NCBI GenBank assembly: GCA_947034895.1
Contig: OX344762.1
Location: 32,840,760-32,904,759, forward strand
Source of the DNA: Rhytidiadelphus loreus
Lineage: Eukaryota > Streptophyta > Bryopsida > Hypnales > Hylocomiaceae
Direction: 5' to 3'
Length of the DNA: 64,000 nucleotides
How positions within the stretch are numbered: the first letter of the stretch is position 1; each line of letters starts with the position of its first letter. Below, piece by piece: positions 13,734-25,305 of this stretch. A program made the translations under genes and the position numbers. Under the pieces are notes generated by a model that saw nothing but the letters and a program-made list of their open reading frames with translations, was not told where the DNA came from and did no database searches.

Positions 13734-13744
13734 CAGGGTTGTCT
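13734..13744 (+). repeat. Left terminal inverted repeat of the giant hAT-type element
   Basis: CAGGGTTGTCT, mirrored by AGACAACCCTG at 37567-37577. It is close to the 10-bp ends CAGGGTTGAC of the 6.1-kb element at 43,965-50,091, and to the Ac-type hAT end CAGGGATGAAA. Confidence 0.7.
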
Positions 13745-13919
13745 TGTCTGACAGAATTTCGAGTTTTTGTGTCTAATAGACGTCGCATGTCGCATGTCGA
13801 ATTGTCGAGTTGTCGAGTAAGGGCGGTTTTTGTTGTCGTGTACGGATTTCGGATTTCAAATTTTTTTACCCCTTGGTAAAACGGACTGTCCTACGTGGCT
13901 ATGACGTGGCGTGCTTCCT

Positions 13920-14134
13920 GAGGGGTGACCGCGAGTAGGGGCGACCACGGGTAGGGGCGACCGCGGGTACGGGGGCGACCACGGGTAGGGGGCGACCACG
14001 GGTAGGGGGCGACCACGGGTAGGGCGACCTCGGGTCCAAAATCCTGGGCGACTGCGGGTCTGAATCTAGGGCGACCGCGGGTCTGAAATCCAGGGCGACT
14101 GCGGGTCCAAAATCCAGGGCGACCGCGGGTCCTA
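13920..14134 (-). repeat. Left subterminal array of the ACCCGNNGTCGCCC repeat
   Basis: About a dozen imperfect units read GGGCGACCGCGGGT or GGGCGACCACGGGT on the plus strand, spaced 15-30 bp. The array begins about 190 bp inside the left terminus and is inverted relative to the right subterminal array at 37,205-37,412. Such multiple subterminal motifs are typical transposase-binding sites in hAT elements. Confidence 0.75.
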
Positions 14135-14656
14135 CTTCATGGGCTACAAGTCTGGGGCCCCCACAACATTTTTTTTCCAATATTTATTCTTCAACCAACA
14201 CATTCCACGGCAAATTGGCAATATATAAGCATTGAATTATATGCTCGGTACATACCAAAGCAAATGAACATGCATTATGTAATGATATATCATGGGACAA
14301 TCAATTCATAAGCCTAAAACATAATAATAATAAAAACCTTGGACAATAATCATATTAATTTAAATGGAACTGCGTACATACCTACGGATGATCTTCACAA
14401 TTGAGTACCAAGACCACTCCTGTTTGAAATTGTACACTTATTTGCAAAAAATACGAATACCTTCATTAATCATCATCGTCAACACCAAAGTACCTTTTAC
14501 AATCTTCCTGACTTTGTAAAGCCAAGTGATGGACTACACAAAATTCAAAATCTACCTATTTCATTACAAGCTTTGGCAACAAATCTTCACTACAAGGCAT
14601 TGATGTTAAATCCTTATAGTACTATTTGAAGGCCTCCACATCTATAATGCAACACA
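14135..14656. other. AT-rich 3' flank of the hAT transposase gene
   Basis: AT-rich sequence between the subterminal array and the stop codon of the minus-strand transposase frame. No gene or repeat recognised; it probably holds the 3' untranslated region and polyadenylation signals. Confidence 0.45.
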
Positions 14657-17600
14657 TTACATTGTGAAGGTAGAATCGCTTTCCACTTCATCTGCATTGG
14701 GGTCGGTGTCTTCATGTGGCCCACTACTGTCACTAGCTCCTGAGACCTCGTTTTCATCATCCTCTCTGCTTGTAGGTTGAAGGATCACCTCACGTTCCAC
14801 CTCAGAGTTCAAATTTCGCACTTGCGTTTCTAAACCACCAACAACTTCGGCTAGCACTAATCGCTTTGTCGGCCTCGATGCATCAGTGGTTCCATTGATA
14901 ATAGGGCCTGTCGGTCGCTCAAGCACCTGCTGCCCAACATGTTGACGCTCTGCTCTCGCTGCTGCGCTTGATGGCCAAGGATTACGAGTGGAATTTCGTT
15001 CTCCAATGACAAATGGATGGATCGCATGGTTTTGACGCTTGGGGTTCCGTGTCAGTCTGTCTTGCGTCTTGCGGGTTCGTTTATTTCCTGATTTGGAGTG
15101 TTCACGCGATCGCCTGGATGATTCTCCAGGGCCTGACATCAACGAGGCCGGAGTAGGTTGTGGAGCTGAGCCATGCACTCCTTCATCAACGATTTGTCGT
15201 AGATCATTATGTGTCAGCGACCTTGTTAGAGGAGTTGGTACTATCCTCGATGTTGTGGCAATGTCTACACTTGCAGGGCGATTAGACCCACGGGTACGGG
15301 TCTCGTTGAATACCACTTGCAATGGCGCATCTGAATCGTACACCCTAGTTTCTGTTGCAGTGTTGTTGGACGGTGCTAAACTTGGACGAACTGCAGGTAC
15401 CTCTTCAATATGCGACACCTCTTCTTGCCTTTCACCCTGTACATTAACTCGTGCACCACTTCGGAGGTTCATTGGCATACTAGGCGGCAGACATGTGGCA
15501 ATTGGAGACCTTACAAGCTCCACTTCATCTGCCACTGGAATATCTGCACCGTCATTGTTGTCATCAGGAGTTCTTTCCCTCGTTGGATCTGCATTGATTA
15601 CCGGAAATGCATCCCAAGCCGACACATGAGGGGCTTCGTCTCTGCGGTGGTGCGACACCTCTGGAGAGCTCAGTCCATCATCATCACCCACAAAAGTGTT
15701 GTGGTATCGTCCTCGTGGAGGACTACCTACACGGGGCACCATACCAGCCCACCTATTTCCACGGAGGCGTTCTTCTACTACCACACGTCTTTGTTCTTCT
15801 CTCAAATCTCTAAACCTAACTTCATCTTCGTCCCCCGAAGAATATGGTTCCTCATTCTCTTCATCTGTATCTCCATCTACAAGGTACTTTTCGTAGAATA
15901 GTGCTGGATTGTGTCCTTGTTTTTCACGTTCCAATTTGCTGTTGGTGTAGATATACACCAACATCTCAGCCTTCTTTGTGGCTAGGCGATTACGCACTTT
16001 ATCGTGTACAAACGAATACATGCTCCAGTTTCTTTCACAAGATGATGCTGAGCATGTCAGAGACAAAACTCTCCTTGCTATTTTTGGAAGAGCGTTCCCA
16101 CCCACACGATTCCACCATTGATGAGGCAACAAGTTACATCGAGTAACATCTGGAGCCTCTTGTAATGGATCAAAGGGACCCGACTTCTCTTCAAATTCCG
16201 TCAACTCAGCAATTGCTTCATCTTCATCCACATTCAATGGTCCGCTCAATTTTCTGATGACTCAATTCAATGCCCGCTTTGCCTCTCCATTGTTATGAAG
16301 CTCTTCCACATCTGTCAAATACGGGTTCAACAATGCCCCTGCATAATGGAGGTCCGTGCGCATCAACTTCCAACGAGCATCAAATTGTTTTAGGAACTTC
16401 GTCGCGGTCTGCTCATCAAGAAAGAACGGAGCCTCCTTTAAAGTGCACACGTGCTGACGAAGGCTACTCATTATTATCCAAGCTTTCGGCATCGCCGGTA
16501 TTTTGCCATCGAACTGGCGCAGAGCAAGAATCACTGGAAGAACCATGTGCTAGAAATTACCGCATTCCACCCAAAACACTTTCGAAACTATGTCCTCTCG
16601 CGCTTTACGGGCCCGCTCTCTTGTAATGAGTCCGTTTGTTCTGCTGACCAAACTATTCTCAAATGGCATATACGTCTCTTCCCCCACCACGAATTGAAGC
16701 GCTTGTTTGCACTCTACCAAACGGTCTATCATGAGAAAATGCACTGCGAAGCGTGTGGCCGCAGGAAGTCTCAATGACTTCTTCGGCGAGTACTTACGGA
16801 AAAGACCCAAAGTCAAGTGGTATTTCTTTATAAACTTCACAATTGCCCTGGCCTTATCCACTAGATCTTTGATCCTTTTTTCCTTTCCCCAGTCTTCCAA
16901 AAGTAAGTCCAATATATGTGCGGCACATCCTTGCGTATACATGTGGGGATACCTTGCTTGCAACTCGCGCATTGACCCTGTCATTACGGAAGCATTGTCT
17001 GTACACAATTGGACAATATTTCCTGGTCCCACCTGCTCTATGTAGGTAGCCATTGTATTCACCGTATACGCCATGTCTTTCCTCTCTCCTGTGGTGTCAA
17101 CCGATCCCAGGAAGACATCACCCGCAGGGCAAACGAGCATCATATTCAACAAGGGACGGTGATTCGTATCTGACCATCCATCTGAACAGATAGTGGCTCC
17201 ATATTGGGTAATAGAACTCTTTGTTCGACTACTGACCATTTTCGTAACAGCCTCCTTCTTCACATCAAGTAGTTTAGTGCGCACCGCATTGTACGATGGC
17301 GGGGAATATGGAAATCCACATGTCAAAGTTGCTTTCACAGCATTCACAAAGGCTGGGTGCCGCACCACATTGAATGCAATGTTAGCCTCATAAAAGAAAG
17401 AAGCCCATAGTCTATCCAAGTTTTGTCTTTCATTGACCCGGAATGATTCATCCATGCTTTGTTGACGAGAAATCGAGGTTGAGCGCATCCTTCTCACCGT
17501 CACAGGAGTAGAATTCGTTGAATCTGGATTACGAGGCGGTGCATTAGGTGCTTCTGTCCTGTCGCTTGGGTCCACAGACCCTTCCACTGATGCATCCACA

Positions 17601-17944
17601 GTATACCCTGCAACGGACTCAGCAACAACATCAACCTCAAGATCTACTCCATGCATCTCCTCCAAACTCATTTCTTTTGGTACAATCCCTTCACAGTTTC
17701 TGAATAATTCGAGGACTACGGATGGAATACGTTTACAACGTTTCACTGTTGATGTACGGGGGTAACCAAAGTGACCAAATGCCCGCTTCCGCACGAAAAC
17801 TTTGTTCCAACCACAAAAAATACAAGTCCTCGTATTTGCGGAACGAGCGGGGTTTGTTTCAATAACCAACCAGGGATCCCACTCCTTTGTGGCTCTTCGA
17901 GTATCATTTATGTTCGTCCTCCTCCCCGCTCCTCGGTTTGCCAT
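14657..17944 (-). pseudogene. hAT transposase gene with two in-frame stops
   Basis: A single uninterrupted reading frame (same phase throughout) runs from ATG at 17942-17944 to 14657, broken only by TAG at 16550-16552 and TGA at 16262-16264. Order of parts: N-terminal BED-type zinc finger (CIFCGWNK, GHFGYPRT); DUF659-type catalytic region (GATICSDGWSD, VQLCTDNASVMTG, YPHMYTQGCAAHILDLLLEDWG); helical region; C-terminal hAT dimerisation domain (WWNRVGGNALPKIARRVLSL, SASSCERNWS, KVRNRLATKKAEMLVYI); then a long acidic and low-complexity tail. Both stops lie inside conserved sequence, so the gene is probably non-functional as it stands. TAG would arise from CAG and TGA from CGA by a single C-to-T change. 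It lies at the left end of the giant element and is the natural candidate for its original transposase. A TATA box and a repeat array lie upstream. Confidence 0.88.
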
Positions 17945-18163
17945 ATTGTTTGTCTGATATGCGTTATTCCAAACCGAAACGTATATGTACCCAAGTACTT
18001 CGGAAAAAAAAGTTATGACAAAGCCACCGCTTCGAGTAGTTTTCTAACCACTCAAAGCAAGGTTGTTGCCCTCTGAAGAATATAACATTGCATGAAGCCT
18101 CTTGAGAAGATCCAAGCCATATGTTCATCAACAGAGCAATGGAAATCCAATGTTGTTCCTCTA

Positions 18164-18171
18164 CATTTATA
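18164..18171 (-). promoter_or_regulatory. TATA box of the hAT transposase gene
   Basis: TATAAATG on the minus strand, about 220 bp upstream of the ATG and about 75 bp downstream (in gene direction) of the repeat array at 18,243-18,520. Position fits a core promoter, but no expression data are available. Confidence 0.45.
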
Positions 18172-18242
18172 GTGCTTTCGGTCTTCCCTCCACAAGCTCC
18201 AAAGATGGTTTTAGGGCGCCGCTACCAAACTGTATTACACCC

Positions 18243-18520
18243 GAGGTCGCCCTACCCGATCGCTGGTCCACCTCCAGGCATATGGAGGCGCGCGCCTTTG
18301 CAGTAGTCGACTTCGGGTCACATGGTGCGAACGTGGGTCCGGCAGGCGACTTCTGGTCTGAAATAGGGCGACTTCGGGTCCAGAGAGGGCGACTTCGGGT
18401 CCCGGATGGGCGACTTCGGATCTCAGATGGGCGACTTCGAGTCCCACATGGGCGACTTCGGGTTTCATGGGAGACTTCGAGTGCCATGGGCGACCTCGGG
18501 GGAAAGAAGGGCGACTTCAT
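18243..18520 (-). repeat. ACCCGNNGTCGCCC array upstream of the hAT transposase gene
   Basis: About ten units, mostly GGGCGACTTCGGGT on the plus strand (ACCCGAAGTCGCCC in gene direction), spaced about 20-25 bp. The array lies 300-575 bp upstream of the start codon. Confidence 0.8.
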
Positions 18521-18540
18521 GTGCATAAAGATTAACTTAA

Positions 18541-18900
18541 CCCCTAAAGGACCATTGTCCCCTCAAGGGACAATATGGATTTTGGGCAGGTTCCTATGAT
18601 CTCAATTTTTAATGAATTTTTTGGAAACTATCTCATAATATACAAGAGCTTATTACCTTTATGGGAATATAAATTTTGTTGCAATTGGTACCCGGGATTC
18701 CGGGAACAAAAGTTATGGCATCTTTAACATAATTTGTAAAGAACGTCTCAGGGCAGAAAAAGAAATCTACAAGAATTTGAAATTAATTTTTTAATTTTTT
18801 TCTTCTTAAAGGTCATATTTTTGTCTACATGTGTAGCTTTGATTCATTCCATTTCGATTAGTAATGTGAAAGTTATGAACAATATTGTTTGGCAAGCAAT
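18541..18900 (+). mobile_element. Partial TTAA-flanked miniature element
   Basis: Preceded by TTAA (18537-18540), it starts CCCCTAAAGGACCATTGTCCC and continues similar to the complete element at 60,475-61,589, including the shared GCTTTGATTCATTCCATTT block. I did not find a matching right end, so this copy is truncated or diverged. Confidence 0.6.
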
Positions 18901-19708
18901 CAAAATGAAATGATTCAAAGTTTTTCACATAGATATAAATCATAAGAAATTAAGAACCAATTTCAATATCAATTTTGTTATTGGAAATGCCTTGTCATTT
19001 GTGAAGAATATCATTAATTTTTCGGGGGACCAACTGAATGCTAAGTATTGAAAACTACTTATCATACAAAAACATTTGAACCACGTAGTGAGAAGTTCTA
19101 AAATTGGGTAGGCTTCGAATTTAATCCTTTAAAAAATGTTGTGCCAAAGGAGATACTACAAATTTTATTCATGTTTCCCTTCTAAATATCACTATGATGC
19201 CAAAACAAACTATTTCACTCCTTACGGGTTTAGGATTTAGGAATATCTTCAAATCTATAGTAAACTTTATTTATTTTCACATCGTAGGAAGATCTTGCAA
19301 TTGATGTACATGGCAAACTAGAAATTGTATGAAGTTGTTCAAATATAAATAATTGTTTGGATGTTCGGTATGAATTTCTTAAAAAGACAATGGTATTATT
19401 ACATTGTTGGTATTTTGTGTAAATGAAAGCACAAAAGTCTACGTAGAAAACTGACCTACAAGTCTACAACACATGCAATAAATGTATTTGACATGTGTCT
19501 AATCATCAAGAATTAGATCTTCAAAACACATAAAGGCTAATTCATATAGGAATATTTATATATCTTTATTGAAGAAACAAAACATGGACCCCATTGTACA
19601 ACATGAGGTGGTTCTAAAGGTCAAAGCAACCCTTCCGATACACACAAGTTTAGAAAAACAACTACCTATTAGTCTATTATTTACTAGAAGACTACCTCTA
19701 GCCCAAAA
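18901..19708. other. AT-rich spacer
   Basis: No gene recognised. It probably includes the 3' untranslated region of the downstream minus-strand gene, and perhaps a diverged remainder of the miniature element starting at 18541. Confidence 0.4.
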
Positions 19709-21286
19709 TCATGCAACATCCATATTGGCCTCCTCTTCCCTTTTCTTCTTCATGACTTCAAGCTCATGGGCCGCAATTCTATAAGCACTCTTCAAAAGGG
19801 GTAGGTCATGGTTCCACATCTTGTTTTTTATCCAAAAATTCTTGAACATTCTCGCACAACCGATGTGTGCAGTCTGGAAATCTATGTGCTTTTGAAACTG
19901 GTGTTTAAGCTTCTTCAAAGAAACTAACTTTTGCTTCAAGGAAGCTACCTCTGATGTCAGCACACAATGCTCTTCATCTACTAATAATGCATCCAAAGCC
20001 ATTGGAAGGTCAATGGGGCCTACAACCGTGGTTTCTTTTAGGTCATTCAACCTTGACTGCGCCTCTTCCATAGCTTTCCTTTCGGTATTCAATCGGTTTT
20101 CTTCTGCCAAACACTCTTCCATTATTTTGGCCATTCGTTTATCCAAGAACGGGGTGGAATTTGAGGTAGAGCCTCCATCTTTGCCTTTATTGAATTTCAA
20201 ATAAAATTGCTCCAGCTCGTCCATTTCCTTTTGTTGAACTGAAAAACGAACTTTCCCACTTATGATTAGTGCTTCAAGGGTGTGCTCATCGTTGTCCTCA
20301 ATGTCACCACCAGTGCGTTCACGTTGCCTTTCACATTCCATTCCTATTTCTACCAGTCTACCAAGAATAGCCTTCAACTGGGCTTTATAAGCTTCTTTTC
20401 CTTGCCTCCTCGTGTCTTCAAGATATAATACTTCCCTTCCTGCTTCTTGAAGAGGTAGTTCTTCACATGAATCAAAAATCACCAATGCTTGTTCAGCATC
20501 TCGTTGCAACCCGATCTCGCCCTCCTCCTTGTCTTCCTCCATTTCTCGCATGCGTGCATATACATGTTGAAGAACTTCGTCTTCCTCAGGATGACGGAAG
20601 TGCATTGGCTCCAACGATCTAAGAGGCGCGACATGCAATACTACTGCCCCTTCTGAGTCTCCAACAAAAGGTACCACCGCTGCCATATTTTCTTCAAGTA
20701 TTGGATCTTCATTTGGGGGCATAGGGTCTGCAATGTCTTCTTCATCCGAGTCGGTGGAGGTGGACGACTGGCCCCAATCGTAGTCTTCATCCGACACTTC
20801 TTCTTTGAAATGTTTTTTGGGCCCTAATCCATCCCTCGGATTATTTGATGGATCCGCCCTTGGAATGTCTTTGGTAGTGGGAACTATGCTATTGGGGGTT
20901 TTCTTAATGGTCCTCCAATCCACAGTTCGTCGCAATTGTAGCTCTGCATAGACCATTTGGCATATACCAAATGAAACTTGACTCCCCTTCACTGTTGGTT
21001 TTTGATATAATGTCCGGTAAACTTCGATGCACCGTTGCACAAATGCATCATCTCTGCAGTAGTGAAGATTAGCATTGTTTTGGCTGATATGGACATCGTG
21101 CCGGAAGTAAGGGAATAGCTTATCGATATGGCACCACCCTACGTAGGCCTTGCAAGTGTTGAACGTCCAATCCGATTGCACGTTTTGCCAATTTGGAAAT
21201 GCCCTTGCTGTTGGGTCCAAAAGGATGGCTACATTCTGACTATGGCGCTCTCCTTTCTTCTTTGCCTTCTTAAAGGGGGGGGCCAT
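19709..21286 (-). CDS. Coiled-coil protein of the WCHI(D/N)KLFP family (family member 2)
   Basis: Intact single-exon gene of 525 codons, ATG at 21284-21286. A Lys-rich start is followed by a conserved helical domain, residues about 17-125: AILLDPTARAF, WCHIDKLFPYFRH at 51-63, RCIEVYRTLYQK, MVYAELQLRRTVDW to 124. Next come an acidic Ser/Asp-rich linker (about 165-200) and long coiled coils to the end. There is no zinc finger at the C-terminus. The N-terminal domain is shared with the genes at 30,830 and 36,766, and less clearly with those at 11.8 and 40.3 kb. I do not recognise the family and assign no function. A 1.6-kb intact frame inside a transposon implies recent activity or selection. 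Confidence 0.75.
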   Translation of the reverse strand: MAPPFKKAKKKGERHSQNVAILLDPTARAFPNWQNVQSDWTFNTCKAYVGWCHIDKLFPYFRHDVHISQNNANLHYCRDDAFVQRCIEVYRTLYQKPTVKGSQVSFGICQMVYAELQLRRTVDWRTIKKTPNSIVPTTKDIPRADPSNNPRDGLGPKKHFKEEVSDEDYDWGQSSTSTDSDEEDIADPMPPNEDPILEENMAAVVPFVGDSEGAVVLHVAPLRSLEPMHFRHPEEDEVLQHVYARMREMEEDKEEGEIGLQRDAEQALVIFDSCEELPLQEAGREVLYLEDTRRQGKEAYKAQLKAILGRLVEIGMECERQRERTGGDIEDNDEHTLEALIISGKVRFSVQQKEMDELEQFYLKFNKGKDGGSTSNSTPFLDKRMAKIMEECLAEENRLNTERKAMEEAQSRLNDLKETTVVGPIDLPMALDALLVDEEHCVLTSEVASLKQKLVSLKKLKHQFQKHIDFQTAHIGCARMFKNFWIKNKMWNHDLPLLKSAYRIAAHELEVMKKKREEEANMDVA

Positions 21287-21464
21287 GGTGAATATAGGAT
21301 GTGTTGGTATCCTCCAAGTGCTCAGAAAGTATGGTCTTCCACAATCGACGACAACACAAAAAGTGTCCTAGACACAAGATTCCAGTGCACGAACACGCAT
21401 CCAGACACTTGAAAGCATATGGAAGCCGATGCACAGCACTGGAAAAGAAAGTGGCAGCTCGCGT

Positions 21465-21672
21465 CCGTGGCGACCGCATTTGTACCCGAAGTCGCCTTGG
21501 GCGCATGTGGGATCAGGGTTTAGGGGGGCGAGTGCGTTAAGTGGGGCGACCGCGGGTCCAGGAAGGGCGCGTGCAACTTCAGGGCGACCGCGGGTGGGGC
21601 GACCGTGGGTCTTGGAAGGGCGACCGCGGGTCTTGGAAGGGCGACTGCGGGTAGGGCGACCGCGGGTCCAGG
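21465..21672 (-). repeat. ACCCGNNGTCGCCC array upstream of family member 2
   Basis: Units of GGGCGACCGCGGGT and relatives on the plus strand (ACCCGCGGTCGCCC in gene direction), 180-390 bp upstream of the ATG. The orientation relative to the gene is the same as for the other cargo genes. Confidence 0.75.
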
Positions 21673-22970
21673 GAAAGGTAGCAGACTCAGGAAATGGACA
21701 GGGAGAATTGACCCCCTCATTGCTCCCGTCAACTTAGATTTGAAAAAAAAGCCCCCTATATTCTGCCAATTTTTGGGTAATTCTTGCATCTCCTAGAAGT
21801 AATTTGGGGCCTCTGATTGCAAATATGATTTCAAAATTCCCAAAAAAATTAAGCAGTGCAAATAATAAATTCTAGGGCAAGCCCTGGATGGGCAATGAGG
21901 GAGTCAATTCACCCTGGCCCTCACAAATGGCTCATCTCAAGACTGATCTCCCTTTTTCATGTATTTACTTCAATGAAAATATTTTTAGATCATTTTTCAG
22001 ACAAAGAAAAATAAAAGAGGAATCTAACACAAGTGATTTCATTTTTTTTAAGTATTTTTTAATTAATTGTAAATTTCCAAAGGACTTGTGTCATAGGTCC
22101 CTACTTATGCCCCTAGGTCTCCCGTAAAACGTTCACTTGCAACTTCTAAAGAAAAATGGGGAAGTAAAGAGAATGAATTGGCTTTTACAATTGATAATTT
22201 TTTTTTCTCGAATCATTTAATGATTATGGAGGTCAATTTATGAACTACAGTTTGTCCATTTCAAAGCCACTTATAGAGTCCATTTTTAATGCCCACTCCA
22301 TTTTAGAGCCTTCTACCTTATATTTACTTTCACATCCTCACAAATGGAGAAAGGAAGTACAATTTATGTATCAATGAATAGGTGGTAGTAAAATCGTGGG
22401 CCACCGCAATTAAATAGCTTAACATGTAATGAGTTTAATAGCTTTTTCAAGTGATATTAAGTTTTGGAAGAGAACATTTTAGTGTGCCAATATAATTTGT
22501 AGTTCTTCATTTCAACTCCAATCCCAAATTTATTTTTATAAGCAATACACTCAACCATGAAAAAGTAAATTTGGTAGATTATCATCTCACAACTCTTATC
22601 CAATATTGCACCTTCAGAAAACGTGCATACTAATACACAAGCTAATTAAACATTCCTATGGTTAGGTTCTTGTTTCATAAAACTTGCTTCAATGGAAATA
22701 ACTATAAGTCCATGCTCTTTTCATAAAGGAAAAATACAGTTGGAAAGGCATAGGCACTTAGGGGTTCATTAGTAATGCATTCTAATTGTTAAGCTAAACT
22801 TATCTTTTGACTCTAAATAGATTATGCAAACACCCCTCTTCTAAAATCAAATTTCATTCGCAAGTACATCTTCGTCATTGTCCATAATGACGAACAATTC
22901 TAATTAAATAATGATTTAGCACAAGTGAATTCTAAAATACTCTATATCATTACAAATTAGTTACTTTAAA

Positions 22971-23280
22971 GTTTCAAAAATTCCCGTAAAGACCTCGGTC
23001 TAGGCCAGGTGTCGTGCTTCGAAGGTTTGACCAAAGACCTTCTCGACCTCCACAGTGAGATGTTTTCTATCTCACTGCGGAGGTCGAAGAGGTCCTTGAC
23101 CGAACCCATAAGCCCAAACCAGAACCTCGTACATCATGTACACCGGGTTGGAAATCAAACCGTAGACCTCCCAGACTCCACTTGAATTCGAAGAAGTTGA
23201 CCCTTGTCTGAGAATCCCTTCCACTACTTCACCTTCTCGTTGGTCACATCGGGAATCACCTTCGATGCACCACTCCTTGT
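22971..23280 (-). repeat. SINE-like unit with hairpin, copy 1
   Basis: Read on the minus strand: an A-box-like TAGTGGAAGGG, a degraded B-box-like GGTTTGATTTC, then a hairpin (arms about 23,035-23,066 and 23,074-23,106), then a T5 run near 22,978. The stem core GACCTCCACAGTGAGAT pairs with ATCTCACTGCGGAGGTC (one mismatch). Homologous to the copies at 24.65 and 28.7 kb, but with a different stem sequence. Confidence 0.5.
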
Positions 23281-23369
23281 CCATTCCATCTTTATTCATT
23301 TTTTTCTTTGATTCTACGGGGCTTCAAAATACCATCAGCCGCCCAACAAAAATTAGTCTCCCCATTTTG

Positions 23370-23625
23370 GACCCGAAGTCGCCCCACCCGAAGTCGCCCC
23401 ACCCGAAGTCGCCCCACCCGAAGTCGCCTTACCCGAGGTCGCCCAAGTCCCAGAAAAGAGGGAAGCAAAAATGCGTGAGTTTTTCCCTCCTCTCTGGACC
23501 CACGGTCGCCCCACCCGAAGTCGCCCTACCCGCAATCACCCCAGCCGTGGTCGCCCTAGCACCGCTGAAGGAAGTCCCCAATTTCCCCCTTCTCTGGACC
23601 CGCGGTCGCCCCACCCGCGGTCGCC
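23370..23625 (+). repeat. ACCCGNNGTCGCCC array, no downstream gene
   Basis: Four close units of CCCGAAGTCGCCCCA at 23,370-23,430, then more widely spaced ACCCG(A/C)(A/G)GTCGCCC units. It reads in the forward direction, but no gene follows on the plus strand. It is the inverted counterpart of the array at 28,440-28,676. Confidence 0.8.
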
Positions 23626-24640
23626 CCTACATCAGTATTTGAAAGAGTCATCTAGAGAACATTGCTGTCATCAATGGTAGGTGAGATCATAGAATATTTT
23701 CTACATAGCTTACAATTATAACACATGATCATTTTATTAAATGGTCCCTAACAAGGCTTCAATATCCTCAAGCCCTACAGTCATAAACTCCAAACCTTAC
23801 AAAGCCCTCGCAAACTAGAACCCATACCCAAACCTAAACCCTTGAATGCCCAACCCATTTTAGGATGTTTTATGAATGTGCTTTAACATCAACAAGAAGC
23901 CAACATTTTGAATTATAGAATCAATTTCTTTGTACTTCTTCATTTTTCCTCCAATGCCAAAAAACTTTATTTGTGCAAATTATCAAATTGTTGTGGAGGG
24001 GGATAATACACTTGAAGTAAAAAATGTACATTTCTCTTATTCTCTTGTTATAATCTTACAACACTTACGCAATTTTGCACTCAAAATTAACGTGCACACT
24101 AACAAGCAAGTTCTTTAAACATTCATACGGTTAGATTCAAAAATAAATAGGAAACTTGCTTCAATGGAAATTACTATAAGTCCATGCTTTTTTTTAATAG
24201 GACAAATACAAGAGGGAAAGGCTTAGGCACGTAGGGCCTAATTAGTAATGCACTCTAATAGTTAAGTTAAATTTATCTTTTGACACTAAATAGATTATGC
24301 AAACATCCTTCTTGTAAAATCAAATTTCATTTACAAGTATTTATTCATCATTGTCCATAAAAATGAACAATTCTAATTAATTAAAATTTTAGCACAATTG
24401 AATTCTAAAATACTCTATATCATTATGAATTAGTTACTTTAAAGTTTCAAAAAATCCCATGAAGACCTGAGTATAGGCTAGGTGATGTACTTTGTGGATT
24501 GGGCGAAGGACCACTTTGAAATGAGAAGTGAAATGTTTGTCATTGTCCATAAAAATGAACAATTCTAATTAATTAAAGATTTAGCACAATTGAATTCTAA
24601 AATATTCTATATCATTACAAATTAGTTACTTTAAAGTTTC

Positions 24641-24950
24641 AAAAAATCCCGTGAAGACCTCGGTCTAGGCCACGCGACATGCTTCGAGGATTGGGCCAAG
24701 GACAACTTCGAATTTAGAAGTGAGATGTTTGTCATCTCACTTCTGAACTCGAAGTGGTCCTTGATCGAACCTATAAACCAAACCGGAACCTCGTACATCA
24801 TATACACCGAGGTTGGGAATCGAACCACAGACCTCCTAGACTCCACTTGAGTTTGAAGAAGTCGACCCTTGTGTGAGAATCCCTTCCACTACTTCACCTT
24901 CCCGTTGGTCACATCGGGAATCACCTTTGATGCACCACTCCTTGTCCATC
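24641..24950 (-). repeat. SINE-like unit with hairpin, copy 2
   Basis: Read on the minus strand: A-box-like TAGTGGAAGGG (24,885-24,895 region), perfect B-box GGTTCGATTCC (near 24,815-24,825), a hairpin with 31-bp arms and only three mismatches (about 24,694-24,762, loop TTTGT), then GGGATTTTTTG, a T6 run like an RNA polymerase III terminator. A broken copy with only one hairpin arm lies at about 24,505-24,540. Confidence 0.55.
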
Positions 24951-25037
24951 CCATTTTTATTTTTATTTTTTCTTTGATTGTACGGGTCTTCAAAACACCA
25001 TGAGCCGCCCAACACAAATTAATCTCCCAGTTTTGGA

Positions 25038-25305
25038 CCCGAAGTCGCCCCACCCAAAGTCACCCAAGACCCAGAAAAGAGGGAATTTCAAATGCGTGAG
25101 TTTTTCCCTCCTCTCTGGACCCGCGGTCGCCCCACCCGAAGTCGCCCCAACACCACAGAAAGAAGTCCCCAATTTCCCCCTTCTCTGGACCCATAGTCGC
25201 CCTACCCGCGGTCGCCCCACACGAAGTCGCCCCACCCAAGGGCGCCCCAATACCGCAGAAAGAAGTCCCCAATCTCCCCCTTCTCTGGACCCGCGGTCGC
25301 CCCTA
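25038..25305 (+). repeat. ACCCGNNGTCGCCC array, no downstream gene
   Basis: About eight units such as CCCGAAGTCGCCCC and CCCGCGGTCGCCCC, interleaved with a recurring AAGTCCCCAATTTCCCCC spacer. It is the tandem-repeat copy of the array at 23,370-23,625. No gene follows it on the plus strand. Confidence 0.8.

Larger units (their letters stand above)
21992..23640 (+). repeat. Left arm of large internal inverted repeat
   Basis: Sequence from about 21,992 (GACAAAGAAAAATAAAAGAG) to 23,640 recurs in reverse complement at about 28,440-30,130. The arm holds an AT-rich part, a hairpin, a SINE-like unit and a 14-mer array, in that order. The arms are diverged but collinear; the right arm has about 110 bp extra near 29,650-29,760. 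The atypical kinase gene lies between the arms. Confidence 0.75.

Noticed and set aside
15039..15629. 196-codon plus-strand frame
   Set aside because: Antisense shadow of the acidic tail of the hAT transposase frame.
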